The notes: generated from the sequence alone by a model not told the origin. 19,201 nt of DNA from Aestuariivita sp964402685 (GCA_964402685.1 CAYODE010000062.1:1-19201); one strand, 5' to 3'. Positions 6,770 to 14,999 are shown, numbered from the stretch's first letter. Numbers and translations: made by a program.

Positions 6770-8392
6770 TTGCACCGCGCCATCCTTGCTTCTTTCGCTG
6801 ACCGCCTTGCCATGACCGACCTGCGCCCCTCTGAGGGGTTTGGGATCGACAGGCTGCGGATCGAGTTGTTGTCGGGCCTGACCGTGGCCCTGGCGCTGGT
6901 GCCGGAAGCGGTGGCATTCGCGTTTGTGGCGGGCGTTCACCCTTTGGTGGGTCTTTATGCAGCCTTCCTTGTCGGATTGATCACGGCACTGATTGGCGGT
7001 CGGCCGGGCATGATCTCGGGCGCGACAGGTGCTTTGGCGGTCGTGATGGTCGCCCTGGTGGCCCAGCATGGCGTCGAATACCTGTTTGCGACTGTCGTTC
7101 TAATGGGACTTTTGCAGATCGCAGCTGGGGTCTTGCGGTGGGGCAAGTTCATCCGATTGGTACCGCATCCAGTCATGCTGGGTTTCGTGAACGGACTTGC
7201 GATTGTTATTTTCCTGGCCCAACTCAGCCAGTTCAAAGTGCCCGGAACGCTTGAGAATACGGGCCATGGGATGGGTGGTGGCGAGTGGTTGCCGCCAGCG
7301 GAAATGACCATGATGCTGGCCCTGGTCGCACTAACCATGGCGATCATTTGGGGTATGCCGCGGATAACCAAAGTGATCCCCGCGCCGCTGGCCGGGATTG
7401 GCATCGTTGCAGTGCTGGTGATTGCTATTGGTTTGGATGTACCGCGTGTGGGCGATCTGGCGTCCATTCAAGGCGGTTTGCCGTCGTTCCACATCCCCAT
7501 GGTTCCACTGAACCTAGAAACATTTCAGATCATTCTGCCTTATGCGGTTATCCTTGCCGCGATTGGTCTGATTGAAAGTCTTCTGACGCTGAACCTCGTG
7601 GGTGAGATGACCGGCAAACGCGGGGGCGCCAGCCAGGAATGTGTGGCACAGGGCGTTGCAAATACCGTGACCGGCTTCTTTGGCGGCATGGGTGGCTGTG
7701 CAATGATCGGCCAGTCCATGATCAACGTGAAGTCGGGAGGCCGGACGCGGGTGGCTGGTGTCGCAGCAGCGCTTTTCCTTCTGATCTTTATCCTCTTCGC
7801 CGCGCCGGTCATCGAGATGATCCCGCTGGCGGCTTTGGTGGGCGTCATGTTCATGGTGGTGATCGGGACGTTTGCGTGGAACAGCCTTAAGATCCTGCGC
7901 AAGGTGCCGTTGACGGATGCGTTTGTGATCGTTCTGGTCACTGTAGTGACCGTGATGGAAGACCTGGCTGTGGCCGTTGTCGTGGGCGTCATCGTTTCAG
8001 CCCTCGCTTACGCGTGGAACAATGCGCGTCGTATCCATGCCAAAAGCTACGAGACGCCAGAGGGCGCCCGAGTGTACCAGGTGCAGGGTCCGCTGTTTTT
8101 CGGATCCTCTGAAGGGTTCACGGAGTTGTTCGACCCAAAGTCTGACCCGTCGCGCGTGATCGTGGATTTTGCCGACAGCCGGGTGGTCGACCAATCGGCG
8201 CTACAAGCCATCGAAGCGGTTGCCGCCAAATACGAGGCTGAGGGCAAAACCCTACAGCTGCGTCACCTGAGTCGCGATTGTCACCAATTGCTGACCAAAG
8301 CGGGCCATTTGATGGTCGATAGTGACGATGACCCAGATTACGAAATTGCGGTGGATTACTCGGTCAGGACCGGCATTATCGGCGGGCACTGA
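6770..8392 (+). CDS. SulP-family inorganic anion transporter with STAS domain
   Basis: A 540-residue inner-membrane transporter of the SulP (SLC26) family, which moves sulfate, bicarbonate or related anions, often with sodium or protons. Hydrophobic helices fill residues about 30-420: ALALVPEAVAFAFVAGVHPLVGLYAAF is the SulP signature region, and GGRPGMISGATGALAVVM follows. A cytoplasmic STAS domain covers roughly 440-525, with VYQVQGPLFFGSSEGF and VIVDFADSRVVDQSALQAIE. The TTG at 6770 is preferred because CAGGA lies 8 nt upstream; the ATG at 6812 would shorten the protein by 14 residues but has no visible SD. The leader carries alternative hairpins. Divergence from mtnP leaves a 216-bp shared upstream region. 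The transported anion is not evident. Confidence 0.88.
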   Translation: MHRAILASFADRLAMTDLRPSEGFGIDRLRIELLSGLTVALALVPEAVAFAFVAGVHPLVGLYAAFLVGLITALIGGRPGMISGATGALAVVMVALVAQHGVEYLFATVVLMGLLQIAAGVLRWGKFIRLVPHPVMLGFVNGLAIVIFLAQLSQFKVPGTLENTGHGMGGGEWLPPAEMTMMLALVALTMAIIWGMPRITKVIPAPLAGIGIVAVLVIAIGLDVPRVGDLASIQGGLPSFHIPMVPLNLETFQIILPYAVILAAIGLIESLLTLNLVGEMTGKRGGASQECVAQGVANTVTGFFGGMGGCAMIGQSMINVKSGGRTRVAGVAAALFLLIFILFAAPVIEMIPLAALVGVMFMVVIGTFAWNSLKILRKVPLTDAFVIVLVTVVTVMEDLAVAVVVGVIVSALAYAWNNARRIHAKSYETPEGARVYQVQGPLFFGSSEGFTELFDPKSDPSRVIVDFADSRVVDQSALQAIEAVAAKYEAEGKTLQLRHLSRDCHQLLTKAGHLMVDSDDDPDYEIAVDYSVRTGIIGGH

Positions 8393-8481
8393 AACCTTTC
8401 CGGTAGACTAACTCTTTTTTGCTAACCCTAAGCGCGAGCCTGATGTTAGGCATAATCGTAGCGACTAGGGAGGCAAACAGC

Positions 8482-9171
8482 ATGTCTAAGAAGCTTATCG
8501 CCGAGTTTATTGGCACGTTTTGGTTGGTTTTTGGCGGTTGCGGCGCCGCGGTTTTGGCCGCGGGTGTGCCGGAAGTTGGAATTGGCTGGGTCGGCGTCAG
8601 CATGGCCTTTGGTCTGACCGTTCTCACGATGGCTTACGCTGTTGGCCACATTTCAGGCGGACATTTCAATCCGGCAGTGTCACTTGGATTGATGATGGCG
8701 GGTCGTTTCGAGGCGTCGGAATTGATCCCGTATTGGATCGCCCAGGTGGCTGGTGCCATTGCCGCGGGCGGGGTGCTGTTTGCTGTCCTTGCAGGCGCAC
8801 CAGGTTTTGAAGGTGCCGGCGGATTTGCCAGCAACGGTTACGGTGGGGCATCACCCCAAGGATACAGTTTAACTTCGGCACTGATCATCGAGGTCCTGTT
8901 AACGGCAGTCTTTCTAACCATCATCCTCGGGGCGACATCCGCCGCTGCGCCTGCTGGTTTTGCGCCGATTGCAATTGGGCTGGGTTTGACCTTGATCCAC
9001 CTAATCTCGATCCCTGTCACAAACACGTCGGTAAATCCGGCGCGTTCCACGGGGGTGGCACTGTTTGCCGAAGGGCCTGCTCTTGTTCAGCTCTGGCTCT
9101 TTTGGATCGCGCCTTTAGCAGGGGCCGTCTTGGCGGCACTCATCTGGCGCATTATGGCACCTGACGACTGA
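8482..9171 (+). CDS. aqpZ: Aquaporin Z, water channel
   Basis: A 229-residue six-helix channel of the MIP family. Both NPA boxes are intact: HFNPAVS (NPA at 63-65) and TSVNPARSTG (185-187). The selectivity filter residues can be read as Phe43, His173, Thr182 and Arg188, the set typical of water-selective AqpZ rather than glycerol facilitators. The ATG at 8482 has GGGAGG about 8 nt upstream and gives the family N-terminus MSKKLIAEFIGTFWLVFGG; an in-frame TTG at 8419 would add 21 unrelated residues. It follows the SulP gene on the same strand after 89 bp and ends 56 bp from a convergent gene. A role in osmotic adjustment is likely from the family. Confidence 0.95.
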   Translation: MSKKLIAEFIGTFWLVFGGCGAAVLAAGVPEVGIGWVGVSMAFGLTVLTMAYAVGHISGGHFNPAVSLGLMMAGRFEASELIPYWIAQVAGAIAAGGVLFAVLAGAPGFEGAGGFASNGYGGASPQGYSLTSALIIEVLLTAVFLTIILGATSAAAPAGFAPIAIGLGLTLIHLISIPVTNTSVNPARSTGVALFAEGPALVQLWLFWIAPLAGAVLAALIWRIMAPDD

Positions 9172-9227
9172 CGCATTGGGCCCTGATTTCGCCGAACTCT
9201 GTATCTTTGTTGAAGTCTCGGCGCCGA

Positions 9228-9833
9228 TCAGTCGTCGGGACGGACCAATTCAAACAACTCCGTCACACGCAGGTAGTCACGGTACCCCAGGCGGCTGAGC
9301 GGCTGGTAGGTGGTGACGTCGAAGCGTCCGTCGACAATACAATCGTCGCGCATATGCACGCCTACTACTTCGCCAAGCACCATGTAGTTGCCGGCCCCTT
9401 CGAGCTTTACAATCTGGTTGAGCTTGCACTCAAGCGAAGCAGGCGAGTCTGCGACACGCGGGCAATCGATGGTCTTGCATTCCGCAACTGCTATGCCGGC
9501 ATGAGCGAATTCATCAACCTCTTTGGGCAGGGTCGCGGAACTGACGTTCATCGCGTCACGCATCGCGTATTCGACGATGTTCACGCAAAACACACCGGTT
9601 GCGCGAATGTTGCTAACGCTGTCTTTGGTGTCGCCTTGATCAGCCTTGCCTGTGGTCGACGTGAACATCACCTGGGGTGGCACATACGCGGTTGCATTGA
9701 AAAAGGAATAGGGCGCGAGGTTGTTGATCCCGTCGCTGTCGCGCGACGAAATCCATCCGATTGGGCGGGGCGTGACAATTGCGTTGAAAGGATTGTGCGG
9801 CAGGCCATGGCCGTCTTCGGGGCGGTAGAACAT
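9228..9833 (-). CDS. Flavin-reductase-like FMN-binding protein (DIM6/NTAB family)
   Basis: A 201-residue protein of the flavin reductase-like, split-barrel FMN-binding family. It begins MFYRPEDGHGLPHNPFNAIV. TPRPIGWISSRDSDGINNLAPYSFFNATAYVPPQVMF is the typical FMN-site region. Family members reduce flavins or serve as flavoredoxins, sometimes supplying reduced flavin to monooxygenases. The ATG at 9831-9833 was chosen over a TTG one codon earlier; GGAG lies about 8 nt upstream. It converges with aqpZ and diverges from the GNAT gene across an 82-bp gap. No partner monooxygenase is adjacent, so its physiological role is open. Confidence 0.85.
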   Translation of the reverse strand: MFYRPEDGHGLPHNPFNAIVTPRPIGWISSRDSDGINNLAPYSFFNATAYVPPQVMFTSTTGKADQGDTKDSVSNIRATGVFCVNIVEYAMRDAMNVSSATLPKEVDEFAHAGIAVAECKTIDCPRVADSPASLECKLNQIVKLEGAGNYMVLGEVVGVHMRDDCIVDGRFDVTTYQPLSRLGYRDYLRVTELFELVRPDD

Positions 9834-9915
9834 CAATAACTCCGGTCTTCGTTTGCCGAAGACCTAGCGCCATGATACGCGGAGCGCCACGGCAAATGGA
9901 ACAAAACGGCAAGCG

Positions 9916-10413
9916 GTGTTCGAACTTCATCCCGAAACTCCTGATGACTGGTGGGAAGTTGAAGCACTTTATGACCTGTGCTTTGCACCGGGGCGTGAGG
10001 CGCTGTCCTCGTACCGGTTGCGCGACGAGGTGCCACCCGTGACCGAACTGTCCTGCGTGGCACGAGATGCCGATGGCATATTGGCCGGGGCTATCCGCTA
10101 TTGGCCGGTACGTGTGGGTGGCCATGCGGCGTTGTTGCTTGGACCTGTGGCGGTGCATCCGACGCGGCAGGGTGAGGGATGGGGCGGATTTCTGATCCGG
10201 TCGAGCCTGCATCTGGCTCAGGACAGCGGTTGGGATCGCGTGCTGTTGGTCGGCGATGCGCCGTATTATGAACGGTTCGGATTTGAAAAGCGTGGCGACG
10301 TCATCATGCCACCGCCGACCAATCCTGAACGCGTTCTGGGGCTCGCACTCACACCGGGTGCTTGGGGCGGTGTGGTAGGTGATGTTACCCGGTGGATTGA
10401 CGCAAAGCATTGA
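9916..10413 (+). CDS. GNAT-family N-acetyltransferase (YhbS-like)
   Basis: A 165-residue single-domain GNAT protein predicted to transfer an acetyl group from acetyl-CoA to an amine. The acetyl-CoA motif A is GPVAVHPTRQGEGWGGFLI, with the Q-x-x-G-x-G pattern. VLLVGDAPYYERFGF, near residue 112 onward, matches the YhbS-like branch. The start is GTG at 9916; the nearby ATG at 9896 is out of frame, and the ribosome binding site is weak. Codon use and composition match the neighbours. The EcsC-family gene follows 49 nt later on the same strand. The substrate is unknown. Confidence 0.8.
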   Translation: MFELHPETPDDWWEVEALYDLCFAPGREALSSYRLRDEVPPVTELSCVARDADGILAGAIRYWPVRVGGHAALLLGPVAVHPTRQGEGWGGFLIRSSLHLAQDSGWDRVLLVGDAPYYERFGFEKRGDVIMPPPTNPERVLGLALTPGAWGGVVGDVTRWIDAKH

Positions 10414-10462
10414 AATCGCCGCGCGGAATGCTGATCTTTTACCTCATCATGGAAGGATCTGC

Positions 10463-11230
10463 ATGAGCGATATCACCACGACTGTTCCACCGGATGTTGA
10501 GGCCGAGATCCGGGCGTTCGCGCGTACCTATAAAGCAGCGTCGGGCCCGGGTATGCAGGTTTTGAACCTGCTAGGCGGACAAGCTGAGAATTTGCTGGAG
10601 CGATTGCCCGGCCCAATGCGGGACGGGTTAGGAGAGGCAACGGAACGGGCCCTGGTGATTGCTTTTGACGCTGCGCAGTCTTCACGGCAACGGGTTCCGG
10701 ACCAAGCGCCTTGGCTGAATACGGCCGTCGCAACAGCAATGGGTGCTGCAGGCGGTTTCGGTGGCTTGCCCACGGCTCTGGTTGAATTGCCGGTTACGAC
10801 GACTGTGCTGTTGCGCACGATCCAAGGTGCGGCGGTCGAGCAGGGGTTCGACCCCCAAACAGAGAGCGTGCGCTTTGACTGCCTTCGCGTATTTGGATCG
10901 GCAGGTCCGTTGGCGCATGACGATGGTGCAGATCTGGGATTTCTGTCCGTAAGACTGGCCGTGACGGGTGGCGCAATGCAGAAAATGATTGCGACGGTCG
11001 CGCCGCGTCTTGGCGCGGCGTTGGGTCAGAAACTGGCGGCTCAAACCGTGCCTGTTCTGGGAGCCGTTGCGGGGGCCGCCACGAATTACGCGTTCACCAG
11101 CTATTACCAGAACATGGCGCAAGTGCATTTCGGGTTGCGGCGACTGTCCATTGATGCAGACGTCCCGCATGAAGAGCTTGTCAGGCGATTGGCCGCCGAA
11201 ATGGGGCGGTCAGTCACGGGCGCAAAATGA
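10463..11230 (+). CDS. EcsC-family protein
   Basis: A 255-residue protein that resembles the EcsC family, named after the third gene of the Bacillus ecs locus but without an established biochemical function. Consistent features are the alanine/glycine-rich, mildly hydrophobic stretch TAVATAMGAAGGFGGLPTALVELPVTTTVLLRTIQG, the following ESVRFDCLRVFG, and a second Ala/Gly-rich part, VPVLGAVAGAATNYAFTSYYQNMAQVHF. These could be amphipathic or membrane-associating. The ATG at 10463 follows a strong GGAAGGA ribosome binding site (10451-10457); upstream in-frame starts would overlap the GNAT gene. The assignment to the family is from recognised sequence pattern only. Confidence 0.75.
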   Translation: MSDITTTVPPDVEAEIRAFARTYKAASGPGMQVLNLLGGQAENLLERLPGPMRDGLGEATERALVIAFDAAQSSRQRVPDQAPWLNTAVATAMGAAGGFGGLPTALVELPVTTTVLLRTIQGAAVEQGFDPQTESVRFDCLRVFGSAGPLAHDDGADLGFLSVRLAVTGGAMQKMIATVAPRLGAALGQKLAAQTVPVLGAVAGAATNYAFTSYYQNMAQVHFGLRRLSIDADVPHEELVRRLAAEMGRSVTGAK

Positions 11231-11299
11231 TGGGGCGATAACACTAGACTTGGTGTTGCTTTCGTTTGCAGGCACGATATTTAACATAAGTATTAGATT

Positions 11300-11305
11300 T
11301 ATAAT
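11300..11305 (+). promoter_or_regulatory. Perfect TATAAT -10-like hexamer upstream of the NUDIX gene
   Basis: TATAAT occurs within an AT-rich island (about 11275-11355) that stands out from the surrounding GC-rich DNA. Transcription from it would give a leader of roughly 58 nt before the GTG at 11370. No good -35 is visible at 16-18 bp upstream, so the call is tentative. Confidence 0.3.
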
Positions 11306-11369
11306 TCGAAAACAGCGTGATTTTCTGCGATTCTCGCGTTACAGTAAAAAAAACGATTAGGAGCAGCCG

Positions 11370-11843
11370 GTGTCCGCGCCGATGATCAAACAGCTTCCGC
11401 TTAAGTTGCGGGCCGCATCGAAGAACGATGTGCGGAGCCAATTCGCTTCGCTGTGTTATCGCAGCAAGGCGGATCGGACAGAAGTGTTGTTGATCACGTC
11501 GCGTGGGACAGGGCGATGGATCGTCCCGAAAGGCTGGCCCGAAGATGGCATGACTCCGGCCGATTGCGCAGCGAAAGAAGCGTGGGAAGAAGCAGGTGTC
11601 ATTGGCAAAGCACAAGATCAGTGTCTGGGACTGTTTTCCTATTCCAAAGTGATCGACCCTGGCACGACGTACCCTTGTGTCGCGATGGTATATCCCGTGC
11701 GGGTCAAGTCGCTTGCCAAGAACTATCCTGAGCGTGATGAACGCAAACGCAGGTGGTTTTCACCAAAAAAAGCTGCTCAGAGAGTGGCTGAGCCTGAACT
11801 GGCACGCATTTTGAGGGATTTCGACCCCCGTATACTGCGCTGA
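11370..11843 (+). CDS. NUDIX hydrolase
   Basis: A 157-residue NUDIX-fold protein, predicted to cleave a nucleoside diphosphate linked to another moiety. The Nudix helix region reads GWPEDGMTPADCAAKEAWEE followed by AGV (about 55-77). It keeps the metal-binding KEAWEEAGV end (Glu70, Glu73, Glu74), but the first Glu of GX5EX7REUXEEXGU is Met61 and the Arg is Lys69. The preceding WIVPKGWP resembles diphosphoinositol/diadenosine polyphosphate hydrolase relatives. The GTG at 11370 is chosen because AGGAG lies 7 nt upstream; an ATG four codons further in is the alternative. It sits downstream of an AT-rich promoter-like region. Its substrate cannot be named. Confidence 0.85.
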   Translation: MSAPMIKQLPLKLRAASKNDVRSQFASLCYRSKADRTEVLLITSRGTGRWIVPKGWPEDGMTPADCAAKEAWEEAGVIGKAQDQCLGLFSYSKVIDPGTTYPCVAMVYPVRVKSLAKNYPERDERKRRWFSPKKAAQRVAEPELARILRDFDPRILR

Positions 11844-11938
11844 TCGAGCTTTAGTGAACGGCAGCCTATGGCGATCTGCCCCCTTGATCTTGGGGCTGCG
11901 CCGGATAAGTGTTTGCAGAGTTAATTGGTGGCCAGGTC

Positions 11939-12379
11939 ATGATCCAATACACCTTAAAATGCTCGAAAGGGCACACATTTGACAGCTGGTTTCAGTCCGC
12001 GAGCGCCTTTGAAAAGCTTGTGGAGACAGGCATGGTGTCTTGTGCCATCTGTGGAACGCAGGAGGTGGAGAAGGCGATCATGGCCCCGCGCGTGCGCACG
12101 GCGCGCGGCGCAGCAGAAGAGCCTGTGGCCGCGCACAAACCCTTGTCACAACCAGCATCACAGGAAGAAGCCGCACTTGCCCAGCTCAAGGAGCATGTCG
12201 AACAAAACTCGGATTATGTGGGCATGAACTTTGCGAGTGAGGCCCGGGCGATGCATGACGGCGACGTGCCATCTCGTCCGATCCACGGTGAAGCAAAGTT
12301 GGACGAGGCAAAAAAACTGATCGAGGACGGCGTTCCTGTGGCGCCGTTGCCATTCCGTCCGACACGAAAGACGAACTAA
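11939..12379 (+). CDS. DUF1178-family protein
   Basis: A 146-residue small protein of the DUF1178 family, found widely in alpha- and betaproteobacteria and of unknown function. The N-terminus MIQYTLKCSKGHTFDSWFQS and the pair Cys35-x-x-Cys38 (VSCAICGT) are characteristic. Cys8, perhaps His12, and the CxxC could form a zinc site. The C-terminal part from about residue 90 (DYVGMNFASEARAMHDGD) is the conserved second block. ATG at 11939 is preferred to the in-frame GTG at 11909 because it gives the standard family start. The SDR gene begins one base after its stop codon, so the two are co-translated. Confidence 0.82.
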   Translation: MIQYTLKCSKGHTFDSWFQSASAFEKLVETGMVSCAICGTQEVEKAIMAPRVRTARGAAEEPVAAHKPLSQPASQEEAALAQLKEHVEQNSDYVGMNFASEARAMHDGDVPSRPIHGEAKLDEAKKLIEDGVPVAPLPFRPTRKTN

Positions 12380-12380
12380 C

Positions 12381-13025
12381 ATGCATGTTTTGATAACGGG
12401 TGCCAATCGTGGCATCGGCGCGCGCCTCGCGGCGGATTACGCAACTCGGGGTGATCGGGTGATGGCGACATCGCGTGATGGCTCGACGGGAGTGGCGCTT
12501 GATGTGACCGACCCTGCAGCGCATGCAGCCCTGGCGGCCCAATTGGGCGACTCGCCTTTGGATTTACTGATCTGCAACGCAGGGGTCTATCTGGACAAAG
12601 GTCAAACGCTGGATGACGGCTATGCCCCTCAATTGTGGGCGGACAGTTTTGCAGCCAACGTGACGGGTGTCTTCCTGTCCATCCAAAGCGTGCTTCCAAA
12701 CCTGCGCGCTGCGTCCTCTGCCAAGATTGCAATCATCTCGTCTCAGATGGGCTCGGACACCCGCGCACCGGGGGGCAGTTACATCTATCGCGCCTCCAAA
12801 GCGGCGGTTTTGAACCTGGGTCGGAACCTGGCCTCCGATTTGGCCGGGGAGCGAATTGCCGTGGGAATTTACCACCCCGGCTGGGTGCGCACGGATATGG
12901 GCAGCTCTGCTGCTGAGATATCGGTGGAAGAGTCCTCTTCTGGCCTAATGGCTCGGTTCGATCATTTGTCGTTGGAGACGACAGGGTGTTTTGAAACCTG
13001 GGATGGCCGCGCGCACCCGTATTGA
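12381..13025 (+). CDS. Short-chain dehydrogenase/reductase (SDR)
   Basis: A 214-residue classical SDR, an NAD(P)H-dependent oxidoreductase with a Rossmann fold. It shows the cofactor loop TGANRGIG (6-13), NAG at 66-68, Asn93, Ser120/Ser121, and the catalytic YRASK with Tyr136 and Lys140. The later HPGWVRTDMG segment is also typical. At 214 residues it is on the short side, similar to the C-factor-like branch. Its ATG is separated from the DUF1178 stop by one base, and the SnoaL-like gene begins 3 nt after its own stop, so this is the middle gene of a translationally coupled trio. The substrate is unknown. Confidence 0.88.
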   Translation: MHVLITGANRGIGARLAADYATRGDRVMATSRDGSTGVALDVTDPAAHAALAAQLGDSPLDLLICNAGVYLDKGQTLDDGYAPQLWADSFAANVTGVFLSIQSVLPNLRAASSAKIAIISSQMGSDTRAPGGSYIYRASKAAVLNLGRNLASDLAGERIAVGIYHPGWVRTDMGSSAAEISVEESSSGLMARFDHLSLETTGCFETWDGRAHPY

Positions 13026-13028
13026 TCC

Positions 13029-13472
13029 GTGGCCGTTTCGACACCTGCTGCGTTTCCGCAAGCCTTCACCGATGCCTGGATGGCGCGTGATGCCAAGGCA
13101 TTGGCTGCGCTGTTTGTGGAGGATGCGGATTTTGTGAACGTTGTGGGCATCTGGTGGGAAGACAGGTCCGCAATCGAACGGGCGCATGGCTATGCCTTGG
13201 GTAGTTTCTTTTCTCAGACGAGGCTCAGCCCGGGTCGGATCAAAACCCGGATACTGGGAAATGACGTAGCTATTGTGCACTGTCGGTTTCATTTGTCAGG
13301 TCAAACTGCGCCTGATGGCAGTACGGCCAATCCGCGTAGCACAATCATCGTGTTTGTGCTTAGAAAGATCGGGGACCGTTGGCGGGCCGTAACCGCGCAA
13401 AACACTGACATCGTGCCTGGGGCCGAAACACAACTAAATTCAGGCGAATTGAAGCCTACGGATTATCGGTAG
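13029..13472 (+). CDS. SnoaL-like / SgcJ-EcaC-type NTF2-fold protein
   Basis: A 147-residue protein of the NTF2-like superfamily. AFTDAWMARDAKALAALFVEDADFVNVVGIWW is the usual opening helix and strand of the SgcJ/EcaC (DUF4440-related) type, followed by the predicted beta segments VAIVHCRFHL, STIIVFVLRK and WRAVTAQNTDI. Members range from small isomerases to ligand-binding proteins, so function is open. The GTG at 13029 comes 3 nt after the SDR stop; no separate SD is obvious, consistent with coupling. No terminator is seen in the 98 bp before lysC. Confidence 0.72.
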   Translation: MAVSTPAAFPQAFTDAWMARDAKALAALFVEDADFVNVVGIWWEDRSAIERAHGYALGSFFSQTRLSPGRIKTRILGNDVAIVHCRFHLSGQTAPDGSTANPRSTIIVFVLRKIGDRWRAVTAQNTDIVPGAETQLNSGELKPTDYR

Positions 13473-13570
13473 CTGCTATAACGAAAAGCCTTTTGCCGCA
13501 GGTTGCTTGTCTTGCGCAGCGCCCCCCAATTCCTTAAACGCACCGCGACCCGTATCTGCCAGGAGGGCCT

Positions 13571-14809
13571 ATGCCCATTCTAGTGATGAAATTCGGCGGT
13601 ACCTCCGTCGCCAACCTGGATCGCATCCGCCGCGCCGCGAAACGCGTGGGCGTTGAAGTGGCCAAGGGCTATGACGTGATCGTCATCGTCTCGGCTATGT
13701 CGGGGAAGACGAACGAGCTTGTGGGTTGGGTCGACGAAACTTCTCCGCTGTATGACGCGCGTGAATATGATGCCGTTGTCTCTTCAGGAGAGAACGTGAC
13801 CGCGGGCCTCATGGCACTGACCTTGCAAGAGATGGATATCCCGGCGCGCAGTTGGCAGGGGTGGCAGGTGCCGGTCCAAACGACATCTGCTCATGCCTCC
13901 GCGCGGATTGAAGATATCCCACCGGCAAACATCCTGCAGAAGTTCGACGAAGGGATGAAAGTTGCCGTCGTCGCTGGTTTCCAAGGGGTGAGCCCTGAGG
14001 GTCGGATTACCACTTTGGGTCGGGGTGGATCCGACACCACAGCTGTTGCGTTTGCTGCGGCCTTCGAGGCTGAGCGCTGCGATATCTATACCGATGTGGA
14101 TGGCGTTTACACAACGGATCCACGGATTTGCGAAAAGGCGCAGAAGCTCGACAAGATCGCTTTTGAAGAAATGCTGGAGCTTGCGTCACTGGGTGCAAAG
14201 GTTTTGCAGACCCGATCAGTCGAGTTGGCGATGCGCTATAAGGTTCGCTTGCGCGTCCTGTCTAGTTTTGAAGAACAATCCGACAATGCAGGCACATTGG
14301 TCTGCGACGAGGAGGATATCATGGAATCGAAAGTTGTGGCCGGTGTGGCCTACTCCCGCGATGAAGCGAAAATGACACTTCTGTCCGTTGCGGACCGTCC
14401 CGGCATTGCGGCCACGATCTTTACCTCGCTCAGTGATGCGGGCGTGAATGTGGACATGATCGTGCAGAACATCTCGGAAGAGGGTCGCACGGACATGACC
14501 TTTTCCTGTCCAACAGATCAGGTCGTGCGCGCCGAAAAGGCGCTGGCGGAAACAAAAGAGCATGGCATTCTGAACTTTGCCGAGCTGGTGGCAGACACGG
14601 ATGTCGCCAAAGTCTCGGTGGTTGGTATCGGTATGAGGAGCCATACTGGCGTCGCGGCTAAGATGTTCAAGGTTCTTTCCGACGAGGGGATCAACATCAA
14701 AGTTATCACCACCTCGGAGATCAAAATCTCGGTCCTCATCGATCGCAAATATATGGAGCTGGCGGTGCAAGCTTTGCATGATGCGTTCGAGTTGGAGAAA
14801 CTGGGCTGA
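13571..14809 (+). CDS. lysC: Aspartate kinase, monofunctional, ACT-domain regulated
   Basis: A 412-residue enzyme that phosphorylates aspartate in the first step toward lysine, threonine, methionine and diaminopimelate. The kinase domain begins with MKFGGTSV (about 6-13), VIVIVSAMSGKTNEL and SSGENVTAGLMA. GRGGSDTTAVAFAAAF and CDIYTDVDGVYTTDP form the nucleotide and aspartate sites. Two ACT domains follow from about residue 265 to the end, the second including VSVVGIGMRSHTGVAAKMF. Length matches the class with separate alpha and beta products (as in Bacillus and Corynebacterium). The ATG at 13571 has AGGAGGG about 5 nt upstream. An internal in-frame start is annotated separately. ptsP follows 202 bp later. 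Feedback control by lysine and/or threonine is expected from the ACT domains. Confidence 0.95.
   Translation: MPILVMKFGGTSVANLDRIRRAAKRVGVEVAKGYDVIVIVSAMSGKTNELVGWVDETSPLYDAREYDAVVSSGENVTAGLMALTLQEMDIPARSWQGWQVPVQTTSAHASARIEDIPPANILQKFDEGMKVAVVAGFQGVSPEGRITTLGRGGSDTTAVAFAAAFEAERCDIYTDVDGVYTTDPRICEKAQKLDKIAFEEMLELASLGAKVLQTRSVELAMRYKVRLRVLSSFEEQSDNAGTLVCDEEDIMESKVVAGVAYSRDEAKMTLLSVADRPGIAATIFTSLSDAGVNVDMIVQNISEEGRTDMTFSCPTDQVVRAEKALAETKEHGILNFAELVADTDVAKVSVVGIGMRSHTGVAAKMFKVLSDEGINIKVITTSEIKISVLIDRKYMELAVQALHDAFELEKLG
14321..14809 (+). CDS. Possible internal-start aspartate kinase beta (regulatory) subunit
   Basis: Inside lysC and in the same frame, the ATG at 14321 (Met251) is preceded by GGAGG at 14311-14315 with a 5-nt spacer, a near-ideal start signal. 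Initiation here would produce a 162-residue protein with just the two ACT domains. In Corynebacterium and Bacillus the lysC gene is known to yield such a beta subunit from an in-frame start at about residue 250, giving an alpha2-beta2 enzyme. The matching position supports the idea, though the GAG/GAT codons that create the SD also encode acidic residues (DEEDIM), so chance is possible. Confidence 0.5.
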   Translation: MESKVVAGVAYSRDEAKMTLLSVADRPGIAATIFTSLSDAGVNVDMIVQNISEEGRTDMTFSCPTDQVVRAEKALAETKEHGILNFAELVADTDVAKVSVVGIGMRSHTGVAAKMFKVLSDEGINIKVITTSEIKISVLIDRKYMELAVQALHDAFELEKLG

Positions 14810-14973
14810 CGCAGGTCTCCATTAAAGTCCTTTCTAAAAAAGATGATGTGTGGACCGCGTGCCAATCGTCCTGCCTGCTTAGGCAGCAGAACCAGTTCCA
14901 TGGTGGGTTTCGTCTTTTTGCGCGAACAGAAAGGCGTTCCAAACATCCTGCCGTTGTGATCTAACCCTTTGGG

Positions 14974-14999
14974 GGCGCGTGACATCCGCGCCAGGGAGG
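14974..14999 (+). promoter_or_regulatory. Hairpin directly before the ptsP ribosome binding site
   Basis: GGCGCG (14974-14979) and CGCGCC (14987-14992) form a perfect 6-bp GC stem with a 7-nt loop. The AGGGAGG ribosome binding site (14993-14999) follows with no gap. Stacking on the SD could tune ptsP translation. A second small hairpin, CTGCCT/AGGCAG (14871-14886), lies earlier in the same leader. Confidence 0.35.

Noticed and set aside
9640..10410. 256-codon minus-strand frame across the flavin-reductase/GNAT gap
   Set aside because: It overlaps both real genes in other frames and has a Pro/Arg/His-rich composition without domain signals.
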